In this document: positions 52,569-61,108 of the stretch, piece after piece
Layout of the letters: every line of letters starts with the position of its first letter
How positions within the stretch are numbered: position 1 is the first letter of the stretch
Assembly: GCA_902578115.1 (NCBI GenBank)
Contig: CACHBR010000001.1
Span: forward strand, 62,001 to 126,000
Length of the DNA stretch: 64,000 bases
Reading direction: 5' to 3'
From: an uncultured Pelagibacteraceae bacterium
GTDB taxonomy: Bacteria; Pseudomonadota; Alphaproteobacteria; Pelagibacterales; Pelagibacteraceae
Made by a program: the position numbers and the translations under genes
The notes under the pieces: generated by a model
Database searches by the model: none
What the model was told of the DNA's origin: nothing
Seen by the model: only the letters and a program-made list of their open reading frames with translations

Positions 52569-53122
52569 TACTTAACCCACTTAATATTACAGCCCATACT
52601 TGGAATTTGTTCTTTAGGCCCATCTCCAGTTTTAATAATTAATCGCATAGCTTTCATTAAATCGCTTTCACCTGTGTCTACTGGTTTTAAATCTCTTAAC
52701 TCTCGTATTCTACCTCTGTACTGTAATTCAAGTTTATTATTATAACCAAAGAAATCTGGCGTACACACAGCACCATATTTTTTTGCGATTTCTTGCGTCT
52801 CATCAATTAAATATGGAAAAGTAAAATTAAATTTTTTGCTAAAAATCTGCATATTTTCAAAAGAGTCATCAGGAAATTCTTTTGTATCATTCGACATTAT
52901 TGCAATTGAATTTATCCCGTCATTTTTTAGTATCTTACAGTCTTCAACAATATTTCTTATTACAGCTTTTACATATGGACAGTGGTTACAAATAAACATT
53001 ATTACTAATCCATTTTTACCAATATGATCATCAAGACTGTGAAACTTACCATCAACACCTTTTAGTTTGAAAGATTTAGCTTTTTCGCCAAAATTACATA
53101 TAGGTGTTTTAGTTAAAGCCAT
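52568..53122 (-). CDS. thioredoxin-fold redoxin (AhpC/TSA-like)
   Basis: A 184-residue protein of the thioredoxin-fold redoxin family. It has GKNGLVIMFICNHCPYVKAV near residue 36, with the CNHC redox pair, and a TPDFFGYNNKLELQYRGRI segment with the cis-Pro. It lacks a signal peptide, so it is cytosolic. It is related to the redoxin proteins of marine bacteria annotated as peroxiredoxin-like; the target is unknown. It shares one base with the end of the GT4 start region and is divergent from the gamma-CA gene with 20 bases. Confidence 0.82.
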   Translation of the reverse strand: MALTKTPICNFGEKAKSFKLKGVDGKFHSLDDHIGKNGLVIMFICNHCPYVKAVIRNIVEDCKILKNDGINSIAIMSNDTKEFPDDSFENMQIFSKKFNFTFPYLIDETQEIAKKYGAVCTPDFFGYNNKLELQYRGRIRELRDLKPVDTGESDLMKAMRLIIKTGDGPKEQIPSMGCNIKWVK

Positions 53123-53142
53123 AATGTATTATACATAAAAAT

Positions 53143-53646
53143 ATGATTTATGACTTCAAAAAAAACGTACCTGAAGTCCATCCAAATGCTTGGATTGCAT
53201 CAAATGCCACTATAATAGGAAAGGTAAAATTAGAGAAAAATTCAAGTATATGGTTTAATGCTGTTCTTCGAGGAGATATAGAATTAATAACTATTGGGGA
53301 AAATTCTAATATTCAAGATGGAAGTGTTCTTCATACTGATCCGGGATATAAATTAAATGTTGGCAAAGGTGTAACCGTTGGACATATGGTCATGTTACAT
53401 GGATGCCAAATTGGCGATGATACTTTAATAGGAATTGGAAGCATTATATTAAATAATGCAAAGATTGGAAAGAACTGCATAATAGGCGCAAATAGTTTAA
53501 TCACTGAAAATAAAATTATTCCTGATAATTCTTTAGTTGTAGGAAGCCCAGGTAGAGTTCTTAGGAAAGTTACTGAGGAAGAGATTAGAGCTATCCATGA
53601 AAATGCAAAGCACTATGTTGATGGATCTAAGATGTATAAAAAATAA
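53143..53646 (+). CDS. gamma-carbonic-anhydrase-family hexapeptide protein
   Basis: A 167-residue left-handed beta-helix protein. Hexapeptide repeats run through residues 15-140. The three metal-binding histidines are visible in [11 protein letters not shown] and [16 protein letters not shown]. PaaY/YrdA-type proteins share this pattern; some hydrate CO2, others act as thioesterases. It ends directly beside the PNPOx-like gene on the other strand. Confidence 0.9.
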   Translation: MIYDFKKNVPEVHPNAWIASNATIIGKVKLEKNSSIWFNAVLRGDIELITIGENSNIQDGSVLHTDPGYKLNVGKGVTVGHMVMLHGCQIGDDTLIGIGSIILNNAKIGKNCIIGANSLITENKIIPDNSLVVGSPGRVLRKVTEEEIRAIHENAKHYVDGSKMYKK

Positions 53647-54255
53647 TTAAGGCACCAGCCAAGTAAAATTTTCTGGATTATTTATATTAATCAATGCTCT
53701 TCGGTGTCCTTTAGCAGCTAGGTAAAGCCATTCAATACTTTTTATTTTACATCTAATTACACAAAAGTTTTTATATCCAGCTTCACTTTCTTCTTTCGTA
53801 AAATTAAAATTATCCAATTTATTATTTAAACCTGAAGTTGGTTTATCAGAAAGAGTCCCTGGACCATTAGTAACTAAATAACATTTTCTACTTATGTGAC
53901 CTGTATTTTTCCAAGACTCTCTACTAACTTCATTATTATAATTTACTTCACAAGTGGCTTTAATTCTCAATTGTATTTTTTCTTCTTTTCCATAAAAAAG
54001 CATTGAGCAACTTGGATTTTTTTTAATCTTTTTAATTTTTGATGACCTTATATCACTATGGTACTGAATAATATTGTTCTTCTGATCTGCCTTTCTCAAA
54101 ACAACTACTCGTCCATCAAGATCTTTATCATTACCACATATAAAAACAGGAGTTCTGAAATCAGAAGATCTATCCTTCACAGCATTCGTTAATAGGCTCC
54201 AAATTTTTTTTTTGATTTCAAAAGGATTTTCGTAATAGCTTACTTCTCCAGACAC
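53647..54255 (-). CDS. pyridoxamine 5'-phosphate oxidase-like flavoprotein
   Basis: A 202-residue split-barrel protein. RVVVLRKADQKNNIIQYHSDIRSSKIKKIKKNPSCSMLFYGKEEKIQLRIKATCEV, cited by its core HSDIRSSKI and KNPSCSMLF, follows the PNPOx FMN-binding pattern. WLYLAAKGHRRALI near the C-terminus matches the Alr4036-type subgroup. Its start is GTG at 54253-54255. It is unlikely to be true PdxH, as the C-terminal dimerisation domain sequence differs. It follows the dehydrogenase gene by three bases. Confidence 0.78.
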   Translation of the reverse strand: MSGEVSYYENPFEIKKKIWSLLTNAVKDRSSDFRTPVFICGNDKDLDGRVVVLRKADQKNNIIQYHSDIRSSKIKKIKKNPSCSMLFYGKEEKIQLRIKATCEVNYNNEVSRESWKNTGHISRKCYLVTNGPGTLSDKPTSGLNNKLDNFNFTKEESEAGYKNFCVIRCKIKSIEWLYLAAKGHRRALININNPENFTWLVP

Positions 54256-54258
54256 AAT

Positions 54259-55125
54259 CTATTTTCTAAACCTTTTAATTAAGCTTGAAGTATCCCATCT
54301 TTGTCCACCCATTTTTTGAACTTCAGCGTAATATTCATCAATTATTTTCGTAATTGGTAAGGGTGAATTATTTTTTTTAGCTTCATCCATAGCTATTTTT
54401 AAGTCTTTTCTCATCCAGTCAACGGCAAAACCATAGTCGAATTTATCTTCAATCATAGTTTTATGTCTATTTTCCATCTGCCATGACTGAGCTGCTCCTT
54501 TTGAAATAACTTCAATTACATCAATCATATTCAAACCAGCGTTCGTGCCAAAATTAATAGCTTCAGATAAACCCTGAACCACACCGGCAATACATATCTG
54601 ATTTACCATTTTAGTTAATTGACCACTGCCCGATGGACCTAATAATTTTATTTTTTTACTATAACAATCAATAATTGGTTCAGCTTTTTTATATGGAGCT
54701 TCTTCTCCACCTACCATTACTGTTAAAGTTCCACCCTCAGCACCTGCTTGCCCTCCAGAAATTGGAGCATCTAAAAAATCAAAACCTTTTGATTTTGCCT
54801 CTTTATAAAGTTCTCTAGCAATATTTGCAGACGCTGTTGTATTATCAATATAAATCGAACCCTTTTTCGCAGAAGTAAATAGCCCTTTATCTCCAAGAGT
54901 TACCTCTCTTAAGTCATTATCATTTCCTACACATGTAAAAATAAAATCACTATCTTTTGCAGCCTCCATAGGAGTATCAGCTATTTTACCTTTGTACTCT
55001 TTAACCCATTTATCAGCCTTTGTTTTTGTTCTATTATAAACAGTTACATCGTGACCAGCTTTTGATATATAACCAGCCATGGGAAAACCCATTACACCCA
55101 AACCTATGAAAGAAATCTTACTCAT
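54259..55125 (-). CDS. 3-hydroxyisobutyrate dehydrogenase-family oxidoreductase
   Basis: A 288-residue beta-hydroxyacid dehydrogenase. It shows ISFIGLGVMGFPMAGYISKAG at the N-terminus, DAPISGGQAGAEGGTLTVMVGG near residue 120 and the catalytic lysine in GSGQLTKMVNQICIAG near residue 170. It may act on 3-hydroxyisobutyrate, tartronate semialdehyde or a similar compound; substrate choice is not fixed by the sequence. Its start codon is only two bases from the divergent MFS start. Confidence 0.9.
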   Translation of the reverse strand: MSKISFIGLGVMGFPMAGYISKAGHDVTVYNRTKTKADKWVKEYKGKIADTPMEAAKDSDFIFTCVGNDNDLREVTLGDKGLFTSAKKGSIYIDNTTASANIARELYKEAKSKGFDFLDAPISGGQAGAEGGTLTVMVGGEEAPYKKAEPIIDCYSKKIKLLGPSGSGQLTKMVNQICIAGVVQGLSEAINFGTNAGLNMIDVIEVISKGAAQSWQMENRHKTMIEDKFDYGFAVDWMRKDLKIAMDEAKKNNSPLPITKIIDEYYAEVQKMGGQRWDTSSLIKRFRK

Positions 55126-55127
55126 AA

Positions 55128-56354
55128 ATGATTAGCCTTAGTTTAAATAAAAAAGTTTTACTATTTGGATTTATATTTACATTTTTTTCAAGTTTTGGAC
55201 AGAGTTTTTTTCTTGGCCTGTTTAATCCAAGTATTAGAAACGAGCTTGATATATCACATGGACAATTTGGTACAATTTATGCTTTTGCCACCATTTGTTC
55301 TAGCATTGTTTTAGTTTGGTTTGGAAAAAAAATTGATGAATATAAATTATTAAATTATTCGATAGTTGTTATAGGTATTTTATTCTTTTCATCCATATTT
55401 TTCTCATTAATAAACAATATTTACTTATTAGTCATTGCAATTTTTTTAATGAGATTTTCTGGTCAAGGTTTAATGTCACATACTTCATCAACGACTATAT
55501 CAAGATATTTTAATAAGAGAAGAGGCAGGGCACTAAGTGGTATTTGGTTTGGACTTTCATCAGCTGAATTTATAATGCCTATACTAATTGTTTTTTTATT
55601 AACCTTATATTCATGGAGAACTATATGGCATTTCATTTCATTTATAATAATAATAGTTTTACCTTTGGTCGTTTTATACACGATTAAAAATATTACAATA
55701 GACTCAAGAGAGGGCACTAATTTAAAAAAAAATATAAATATTACAGATATAAAAAGTTGGCGAAGATCTGAAGTAATAAAAGATTTTAAATTTTATATTA
55801 TAGCTTTAAATATGCTTGCTTTACCTTGGATTGCAACAGGCGTATTTATCTACCAATCTTTTATAGCAGAGTCTAAATTATGGAATGTTTATGTAATACC
55901 AAAGTCATTTATGATTTATTCAATAATTTCAATTTTGACTTTAATATTTTCAGGTTTTTTAGTTGATAAATTTACAAGTAGAAGATTGATCCCTTTTGTT
56001 AACCTTCCTCTTTTTATTGGACTAATTATCTTATATTTATTTAATAATTCTATTTATGCTTATATTTTTTTTGGATTAATGGGTGTTTCAAATGGTTTCG
56101 CAAATGTTTTAGGTTCTTCTTTGTGGGCTGAAATTTACGGCGTTAGATTTCTCGGAGCAATAAGAGCACTTACAACCGCCTTGATGGTTTTTTCAACTGC
56201 TTTTGGCACAGCACTATTTGGTTTTCTAATTGATAGCGGGTACTCTATAGAAAATATCGCTATGATTAGTGCTTTATATGTGGGTGTAACACTAATTATG
56301 CTGATTTTAATAAAAGGTTCGATTAGACCAAAAAATATTCAACAAAAAACTTGA
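55128..56354 (+). CDS. MFS transporter
   Basis: A 408-residue major facilitator protein with about 12 membrane segments. The loop 2-3 motif is VWFGKKIDEYKLL, weakly conserved, and the second-half loop is FSGFLVDKFTSRRLIPF. SGQGLMSHTSSTTISRYFNKRRGRALSG near residue 105 (core FNKRRGRALSG) resembles the monocarboxylate/oxalate-formate subgroup. Its start is divergent from the dehydrogenase gene with two bases between, so a product or substrate of that enzyme is a plausible cargo. Confidence 0.85.
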   Translation: MISLSLNKKVLLFGFIFTFFSSFGQSFFLGLFNPSIRNELDISHGQFGTIYAFATICSSIVLVWFGKKIDEYKLLNYSIVVIGILFFSSIFFSLINNIYLLVIAIFLMRFSGQGLMSHTSSTTISRYFNKRRGRALSGIWFGLSSAEFIMPILIVFLLTLYSWRTIWHFISFIIIIVLPLVVLYTIKNITIDSREGTNLKKNINITDIKSWRRSEVIKDFKFYIIALNMLALPWIATGVFIYQSFIAESKLWNVYVIPKSFMIYSIISILTLIFSGFLVDKFTSRRLIPFVNLPLFIGLIILYLFNNSIYAYIFFGLMGVSNGFANVLGSSLWAEIYGVRFLGAIRALTTALMVFSTAFGTALFGFLIDSGYSIENIAMISALYVGVTLIMLILIKGSIRPKNIQQKT

Positions 56355-56391
56355 TTTTGTGTATTGTTTTTAATACTTATTGCACAGCATT

Positions 56392-56865
56392 ATGGCGCGT
56401 ATCACTGTAGAAGACTGTTTAGAAAAAGTTGATAATCAATACGATTTAGTTCTTTTAGCAAAAGAGAGGACTTCCCAATTAAATTCTGGAGCAGAAATGC
56501 TTGTTGAGAAAGATAATGACAAAAATACAGTTGTAGCATTAAGAGAAATAGGTGAAGGCAAAGTTAATCCAGAAGAATTAAAAAAGAATGCTGTTTTAAG
56601 ATTAAGAAAAGAACCTAACGAAAGTGATGAAGAGGTAGTCGAAGAAGAAATTTCAAACGACGACTTTGAAAAAGAATATAAGGGAGAGGTTTCAAAAAGT
56701 GGAGTAGCAATATTACCTTCAAAAAGAATGAGAAAAGTTCCCATTCAAAATACTTCTTCACCTGAAGAGAATAAAGAAGAAGTAGAAACAGCGCTTAAGT
56801 TAACAGAAGAAGTAAAAACGGAAACAGAAGACAAACCTATACCTACCGAAGAAGAAAAAAAATAA
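56392..56865 (+). CDS. rpoZ: RNA polymerase omega subunit with long acidic tail
   Basis: A 157-residue protein. Residues 1-65 are omega: MARITVEDCLEKVDNQYDLVLLAKERTSQL (core VDNQYDLVLLA), NTVVALREIGEGKV. The rest is an acidic, glutamate-rich, repeat-free tail with DEEVVEEEISNDDFEKEY and a second run of EENKEEVETAL, much longer than the E. coli protein (91 residues). Omega helps assemble RNA polymerase and mediates ppGpp effects. The ATG at 56392 gives the family start; the in-frame TTG at 56380 does not. Confidence 0.93.
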   Translation: MARITVEDCLEKVDNQYDLVLLAKERTSQLNSGAEMLVEKDNDKNTVVALREIGEGKVNPEELKKNAVLRLRKEPNESDEEVVEEEISNDDFEKEYKGEVSKSGVAILPSKRMRKVPIQNTSSPEENKEEVETALKLTEEVKTETEDKPIPTEEEKK

Positions 56866-56877
56866 TTTATTTGATAA

Positions 56878-56900
56878 AATTTTAAAAAATTTTTAAAATT
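56878..56900. repeat. AT-only palindrome after rpoZ
   Basis: AATTTTAAAAA and TTTTTAAAATT form perfect 11-base arms around one A. It lies in the 49-base rpoZ-FkbM spacer. An all-AT palindrome is easily formed by chance here; it could be a weak terminator. Confidence 0.25.
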
Positions 56901-56914
56901 ATTTTGGACTTGTA

Positions 56915-57655
56915 ATGAAAAACTCTTATAAGACTGTAAATATTAATGAAATCAAATATGTTATTAAAAATGACAATGATCTCATTCAAAAATTTCTTCT
57001 GAATAATAGACAGTGGAATAATAATATTCTTCATATAATCGGACAATTAATTAAAAGATTTAATTTAAAACATTTTCTAAATATTGGATGTCATATTGGA
57101 ACAGTAGCTCTTCCACTCTCTAAATATATTGAAAAAGTCACAGCGATTGAAGCATATCCAATGACATTTAAACATTTAGAAGAACATATAAAAATTAATA
57201 ATATAAAAAATATTCAAGTTTTTAATTTGGCAATTGGTGATGAAAATAAAAAAATATATTTTTTAGATGATGAAAATATAAGGGTTAAAAATAATACAGG
57301 CGGTATGCATGTAATTACAGAAGAAGATATTGTTAACAAAAGACTTTCTTCTGATATTCATAGTAAAAAATATTCTAATGAGATGAAAAAGCTAGATGAT
57401 TTAAATATTTCAGATTTTGATATTTTGTTGGCTGATGTTGAAGGTAAAGAGTATGAGCTTTTAAAAGGTGGGAAAAATAAAATAACAAAGTATAAACCAA
57501 TTATTATTGTGGAAATATGGAATAATAATAAGAGAAATCTAGAAAGAATGCAGACCACGAATGATGAAATAATTAACTATATCATAAATTTAGGATATAA
57601 ATTAGTTAAACAACTTGGAGATAATTATATTTTTTTACCTAAAGATAAAACTTAA
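56915..57655 (+). CDS. FkbM-family methyltransferase
   Basis: A 246-residue SAM-dependent methyltransferase. It has FLNIGCHIGTVALPLSKYI near residue 53 and the FkbM motif FDILLADVEGKEYELLKGG near residue 170. VTAIEAYPMTFKHLEEH near residue 74 is the ribose-binding acidic region. It follows rpoZ by 49 bases. The dusA gene begins ten bases after its stop. It shares only the family pattern with the gene at 20832. The substrate is unknown, probably a glycan. Confidence 0.85.
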   Translation: MKNSYKTVNINEIKYVIKNDNDLIQKFLLNNRQWNNNILHIIGQLIKRFNLKHFLNIGCHIGTVALPLSKYIEKVTAIEAYPMTFKHLEEHIKINNIKNIQVFNLAIGDENKKIYFLDDENIRVKNNTGGMHVITEEDIVNKRLSSDIHSKKYSNEMKKLDDLNISDFDILLADVEGKEYELLKGGKNKITKYKPIIIVEIWNNNKRNLERMQTTNDEIINYIINLGYKLVKQLGDNYIFLPKDKT

Positions 57656-57665
57656 AAAATTTACT

Positions 57666-58658
57666 ATGAAAATAAATAGAACCGTAAGTGTAGCTCCAAT
57701 GATGGATTGTACAGATCGTCACGAAAGATTTTTTTTACGTTTGATAAGCAAAAATGTAATGCTTTATACAGAAATGGTTGCAACTAAATCTGCAATTCAT
57801 GGAGATAGAAAAAAAATTTTAGGTTTCAATAAGATTGAAAAACCTTTAGCACTTCAAGTTGGAGGTTCTAATCAAAAAGAATTAATCGAGGTATGTAAAA
57901 TAGCAGAAGACATGGGCTACGATGAAATAAATATAAATTTGGGTTGTCCTAGTAAAAAAGTTCAAAAAAATAAGTTCGGAGCATGTTTAATTAAAGAGCC
58001 AGAATTAGTTGCAGATTGTATTAACAATATGGTTCACAACTGTAAAATACCTGTAACAGCTAAAACAAGAATAGGCTTTGATAACACTGAAACATTTGAG
58101 TACCTAAACTCTTTTGTAAATAAAATTTCAGAGGCTGGATGTAAAACAATAATACTACATGCTAGAAGGGCAATTTTAAAAGGTCTCACACCAAAAGAAA
58201 ATTTGAAAATACCAAAATTAAATTATCCAATGGTATACAAAATAAAAGATAGCAACAAAGATCTAGAAATAATTTTAAATGGAGGAATTACTAACACAGA
58301 TCAAATTATTGAACATTTAAATAAGTGCGATGGTGTAATGATAGGAAGGGCTATTTATCAAAATCCTTATTTTTTAGCAGAGATTGAAAAGAGAATATTT
58401 GAAAATAACAACGTTCCAACAAGATCTGAAATAGCAGAAAATTTAGTTGAATATGTTAAAGATGAATTAAAAAAAGGAACTAGAGTAAATCAAATTATGA
58501 GACATACAGTTGGTTTATATCACGGTCAAAGTGGAGCGAATAAATGGAAGAGGTATTTAAGTGATAACATGATGGCGAGAGATTCGGATTTTCAAAAAGT
58601 TTTTCACATTATGACAATTGCTCAGAATAATGAAAAAGCTAATCAAGTATCTCAATGA
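57666..58658 (+). CDS. dusA: tRNA-dihydrouridine synthase A
   Basis: A 330-residue FMN-dependent enzyme that reduces uridines in the D-loop. RTVSVAPMMDCTDRHERFF at the N-terminus, INLGCPSKKVQKNKFGACLIKEP near residue 95 (core NLGCPSKKV and FGACLI, whose Cys is catalytic), and the RHTVGLYHGQSGANKWKRYLSD segment specific to DusA are present. The ATG at 57666 gives the usual N-terminus; a longer frame from 57615 overlaps the FkbM gene and is unlikely. The TauE/SafE gene overlaps its end by 4 bases. Confidence 0.94.
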   Translation: MKINRTVSVAPMMDCTDRHERFFLRLISKNVMLYTEMVATKSAIHGDRKKILGFNKIEKPLALQVGGSNQKELIEVCKIAEDMGYDEININLGCPSKKVQKNKFGACLIKEPELVADCINNMVHNCKIPVTAKTRIGFDNTETFEYLNSFVNKISEAGCKTIILHARRAILKGLTPKENLKIPKLNYPMVYKIKDSNKDLEIILNGGITNTDQIIEHLNKCDGVMIGRAIYQNPYFLAEIEKRIFENNNVPTRSEIAENLVEYVKDELKKGTRVNQIMRHTVGLYHGQSGANKWKRYLSDNMMARDSDFQKVFHIMTIAQNNEKANQVSQ

Positions 58659-59485
58659 TTGAAACATTTGTATCTGATCAAATACTATTTTTATTAATTG
58701 TAATGGCAGTAACCGCAACAGTAGCTGGTTTCTTCGCAGGTTTTTTTGGAATTGGCGGAGGCATTATAACTGTACCTTGTCTTTTTTATATTTTTAGTTC
58801 AATAGGTATTGATAAATCACTAGTAATGCATTTATCAGTAGGAACGTCCTTTGCGATAATTGTTCCAACAGCCATGATGTCGGTTTACACTCACTATAAA
58901 CATAAAGCAGTTGATATAAATATTTTAAAAACTTACGGAATATTCGTGGTAATTGGCGTAATAATTGGCGCATTCTCTGCTGCCTTAATGGAAACAAAAT
59001 CATTGGTACTCTTTTTTAGCTTAATTATTTATCTACTCGCCTTAAATTTAATTTTTTTAAAGGATAAAACGAAAATTAAAATTAAGTTTAATTTATTTCA
59101 AAGAACTGTTTTTGGCTTCGTTGTTGGATTTATATCTTCCTTAATGGGTATTGGAGGGGCTATTATGAACGTTCCTATATTAAAATTCGTTGGATATACT
59201 ATAAATAAGGCAATAGGAACTGCAGCATCAATTGGGTTTTTAATATCAATATTTGGTACAATTGGATTTTTAAGCACAGGCATAATGATGCAAAAAAATA
59301 TACCTTTTAGCTCTGGTTTTATAAATATACCTGCCTTTTTAATATTTATTCCAATTACAATTATAATGGCAAAAATTGGTGCTACCGCAGTTCATAAAAT
59401 AAGAAGAGAAATAATCGCAAAACTATTCGGTTTTTTCTTAATCATTATAGCCAGTAGATTTTTGTATGAATATTTTAATTTTTAA
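58655..59485 (+). CDS. TauE/SafE-family sulfite/organic-acid exporter-like permease
   Basis: A 276-residue inner-membrane protein with eight predicted membrane segments. The two family repeats are visible as FFAGFFGIGGGIITVPCLF (near residue 25) and GFISSLMGIGGAIMNVPIL (near residue 165), each with the GIGGG-type loop. Members export sulfite, sulfoacetate or other anions. It overlaps dusA by 4 bases and is convergent with the phosphomannomutase gene by 4 bases. No regulator or metabolic partner indicates its substrate. Confidence 0.9.
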   Translation: MIETFVSDQILFLLIVMAVTATVAGFFAGFFGIGGGIITVPCLFYIFSSIGIDKSLVMHLSVGTSFAIIVPTAMMSVYTHYKHKAVDINILKTYGIFVVIGVIIGAFSAALMETKSLVLFFSLIIYLLALNLIFLKDKTKIKIKFNLFQRTVFGFVVGFISSLMGIGGAIMNVPILKFVGYTINKAIGTAASIGFLISIFGTIGFLSTGIMMQKNIPFSSGFINIPAFLIFIPITIIMAKIGATAVHKIRREIIAKLFGFFLIIIASRFLYEYFNF

Positions 59486-60924
59486 ATTTTTTGATCGTAA
59501 ACACCAATTTTATTTGTCTTTTTGAGAAGATTATCGATAAAATTAAAAATATTTTTTTTTCTTTTTTCTGATGAAGTACTTTCGACTACAACGACTAATG
59601 ATGGTTTATTAGAAGATGCTCGTACTAAGCCCCATGACCCATCCTCTAAAGTAAATCTAATACCATTAATAGTTAGAATTTCAGATATATTAAGGTTGTC
59701 TATTTTGATATTTTTACTTTTAATTTCTTCAATCTTTTTAACTATTTGATTAACAACTTGATATTTATCTTCATCTTTACAAAAAGGGGCCATCGTCGGT
59801 GATTGATAAGTTTTTGGCAATTCTTCTATGATTTTACTAATTTTTTTGTTTTTAGCATCAATTAAATGACAAATTTGAATTGCTGAATTGATACCATCAT
59901 CGTAACCGTAACCCAAAGGTTTATTAAAAAAGAAATGACCACTTTTCTCAAAGCCAGCTAATGCATTTTCTGAATGTACTTTTCTTTTAATATGAGAGTG
60001 ACCAGTTTTCCAATAAATCGTTTTACACTTGTTATCTCGTAGCACTTTATCTTTAGAGTAAAGACCTGTTGATTTAACATCCACAATAAATTTTGAATTT
60101 TTATATTTATTCGATAAATTTCTTGCAATTAGCAAACCTATTTTGTCTGAAAAAATTTCGTTACCTTCATTATCAATTACCCCACATCTATCTCCATCTC
60201 CATCGAAACCAAACCCAATATCTGCATTATTTTCTTTTACTACTTTTGATATCGCGTTAAGCATATCTAAATCCTCCGGGTTTGGGTTATATTTTGGGAA
60301 AGTCCAATCTAAATTACAATCCAATTCAACTACTTCACATCCAATACCTTTTAAAATCTGTGGAGCAAAAACACCTGCTGTTCCATTACCGCATGCAACA
60401 ACTGCTTTAATTTTTTTTGAAATCTTATTTTTTTTTGTTAAATCTTCTATGTAAATTTCTTTAAAATTTTCTATTTTCTTTATTTTTCCATTACCCTCGA
60501 TGAACTGTTTATTTAAAGTTAAGTTTTTTAATTCCAACATTTCTTCTGGGGCATGAGTTAATCCTTTTTTTATTCCCATTTTTACTCCAGTCCACCCATT
60601 TTCATTATGGCTTGCTGTAACCATTGCTATTGCATCTGATTTTAAGTTAAATTGTGCGTAGTAAACCATAGGAGACAAAGATAGTCCCACATCCTCAACA
60701 TAACATCCTGTTGAAATTAACCCTTTAATTAGAGCTTGTTTAATTCTTTCGCTATAAGATCTATAGTCGTTTCCAACTATTACCCTTGGATTTGTTTTTT
60801 TTGTATGTTTAATTATTTGAGATCCTAACCCTTTTCCTAAATCGTTGATTCCATCAATATCGATATCTTTTTCAAATAGCCACCTGGCATCGTATTCTCT
60901 AAAACCGTTGGGACTAATTTTCAT
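59482..60924 (-). CDS. phosphomannomutase/phosphoglucomutase
   Basis: A 480-residue alpha-D-phosphohexomutase. The phosphoserine loop is MVTASHNENGWTGVK near residue 100, the metal loop is GFDGDGDRCGVID near residue 230 and the sugar-binding loop GFEKSGHFFFNK near residue 310; the C-terminal phosphate-binding loop shows SWGLVRASSNKPSL. It interconverts hexose-1- and 6-phosphates, so it can supply GDP-mannose or UDP-glucose precursors for the polysaccharide genes. Divergent from nrdA with about 184 bases between. Confidence 0.92.
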   Translation of the reverse strand: MKISPNGFREYDARWLFEKDIDIDGINDLGKGLGSQIIKHTKKTNPRVIVGNDYRSYSERIKQALIKGLISTGCYVEDVGLSLSPMVYYAQFNLKSDAIAMVTASHNENGWTGVKMGIKKGLTHAPEEMLELKNLTLNKQFIEGNGKIKKIENFKEIYIEDLTKKNKISKKIKAVVACGNGTAGVFAPQILKGIGCEVVELDCNLDWTFPKYNPNPEDLDMLNAISKVVKENNADIGFGFDGDGDRCGVIDNEGNEIFSDKIGLLIARNLSNKYKNSKFIVDVKSTGLYSKDKVLRDNKCKTIYWKTGHSHIKRKVHSENALAGFEKSGHFFFNKPLGYGYDDGINSAIQICHLIDAKNKKISKIIEELPKTYQSPTMAPFCKDEDKYQVVNQIVKKIEEIKSKNIKIDNLNISEILTINGIRFTLEDGSWGLVRASSNKPSLVVVVESTSSEKRKKNIFNFIDNLLKKTNKIGVYDQKI

Positions 60925-60985
60925 TAATTATAAATACTATTGAATTAGGGCTTTTTTTATAAATTTTTATTAACAAATTTTAAAC

Positions 60986-61014
60986 TTGCAAAATAAATTG
61001 AATGTTCTTATAAT
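60986..61014 (+). promoter_or_regulatory. sigma-70-like promoter of nrdAB
   Basis: TTGCAA at 60986-60991 and a perfect TATAAT at 61009-61014 are separated by exactly 17 bases. A start of transcription would fall near 61021, giving a leader of about 90 bases before nrdA. This is the clearest promoter in the window. Confidence 0.72.
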
Positions 61015-61027
61015 GTTCTATTGATTT

Positions 61028-61074
61028 TACTCCTATATGGTGTATTAACATATTAGCAACACAACATGTAGTTG
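61028..61074 (+). promoter_or_regulatory. pair of NrdR-box-like sites upstream of nrdA
   Basis: The 16-base sites at 61028-61043 and 61059-61074 start 31 bases apart, the three-turn spacing typical of paired NrdR boxes. Compared with the known consensus ACACWATATATWGTGT, the first matches 9 of 16 (strong right half TATATGGTGT) and the second 12 of 16 (strong left half ACACAACAT). They lie just downstream of the TATAAT, where bound NrdR would block transcription. nrdR itself is not in the window. Confidence 0.65.
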
Positions 61075-61108
61075 TTTTGCTCATAAAGTCAATTAAATAG
61101 GGTTTTAT

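Noticed and set aside
57615-57665. Longer N-terminus for dusA
   Set aside because: It overlaps the FkbM gene, has no family match, and ATG 57666 gives the normal DusA start.
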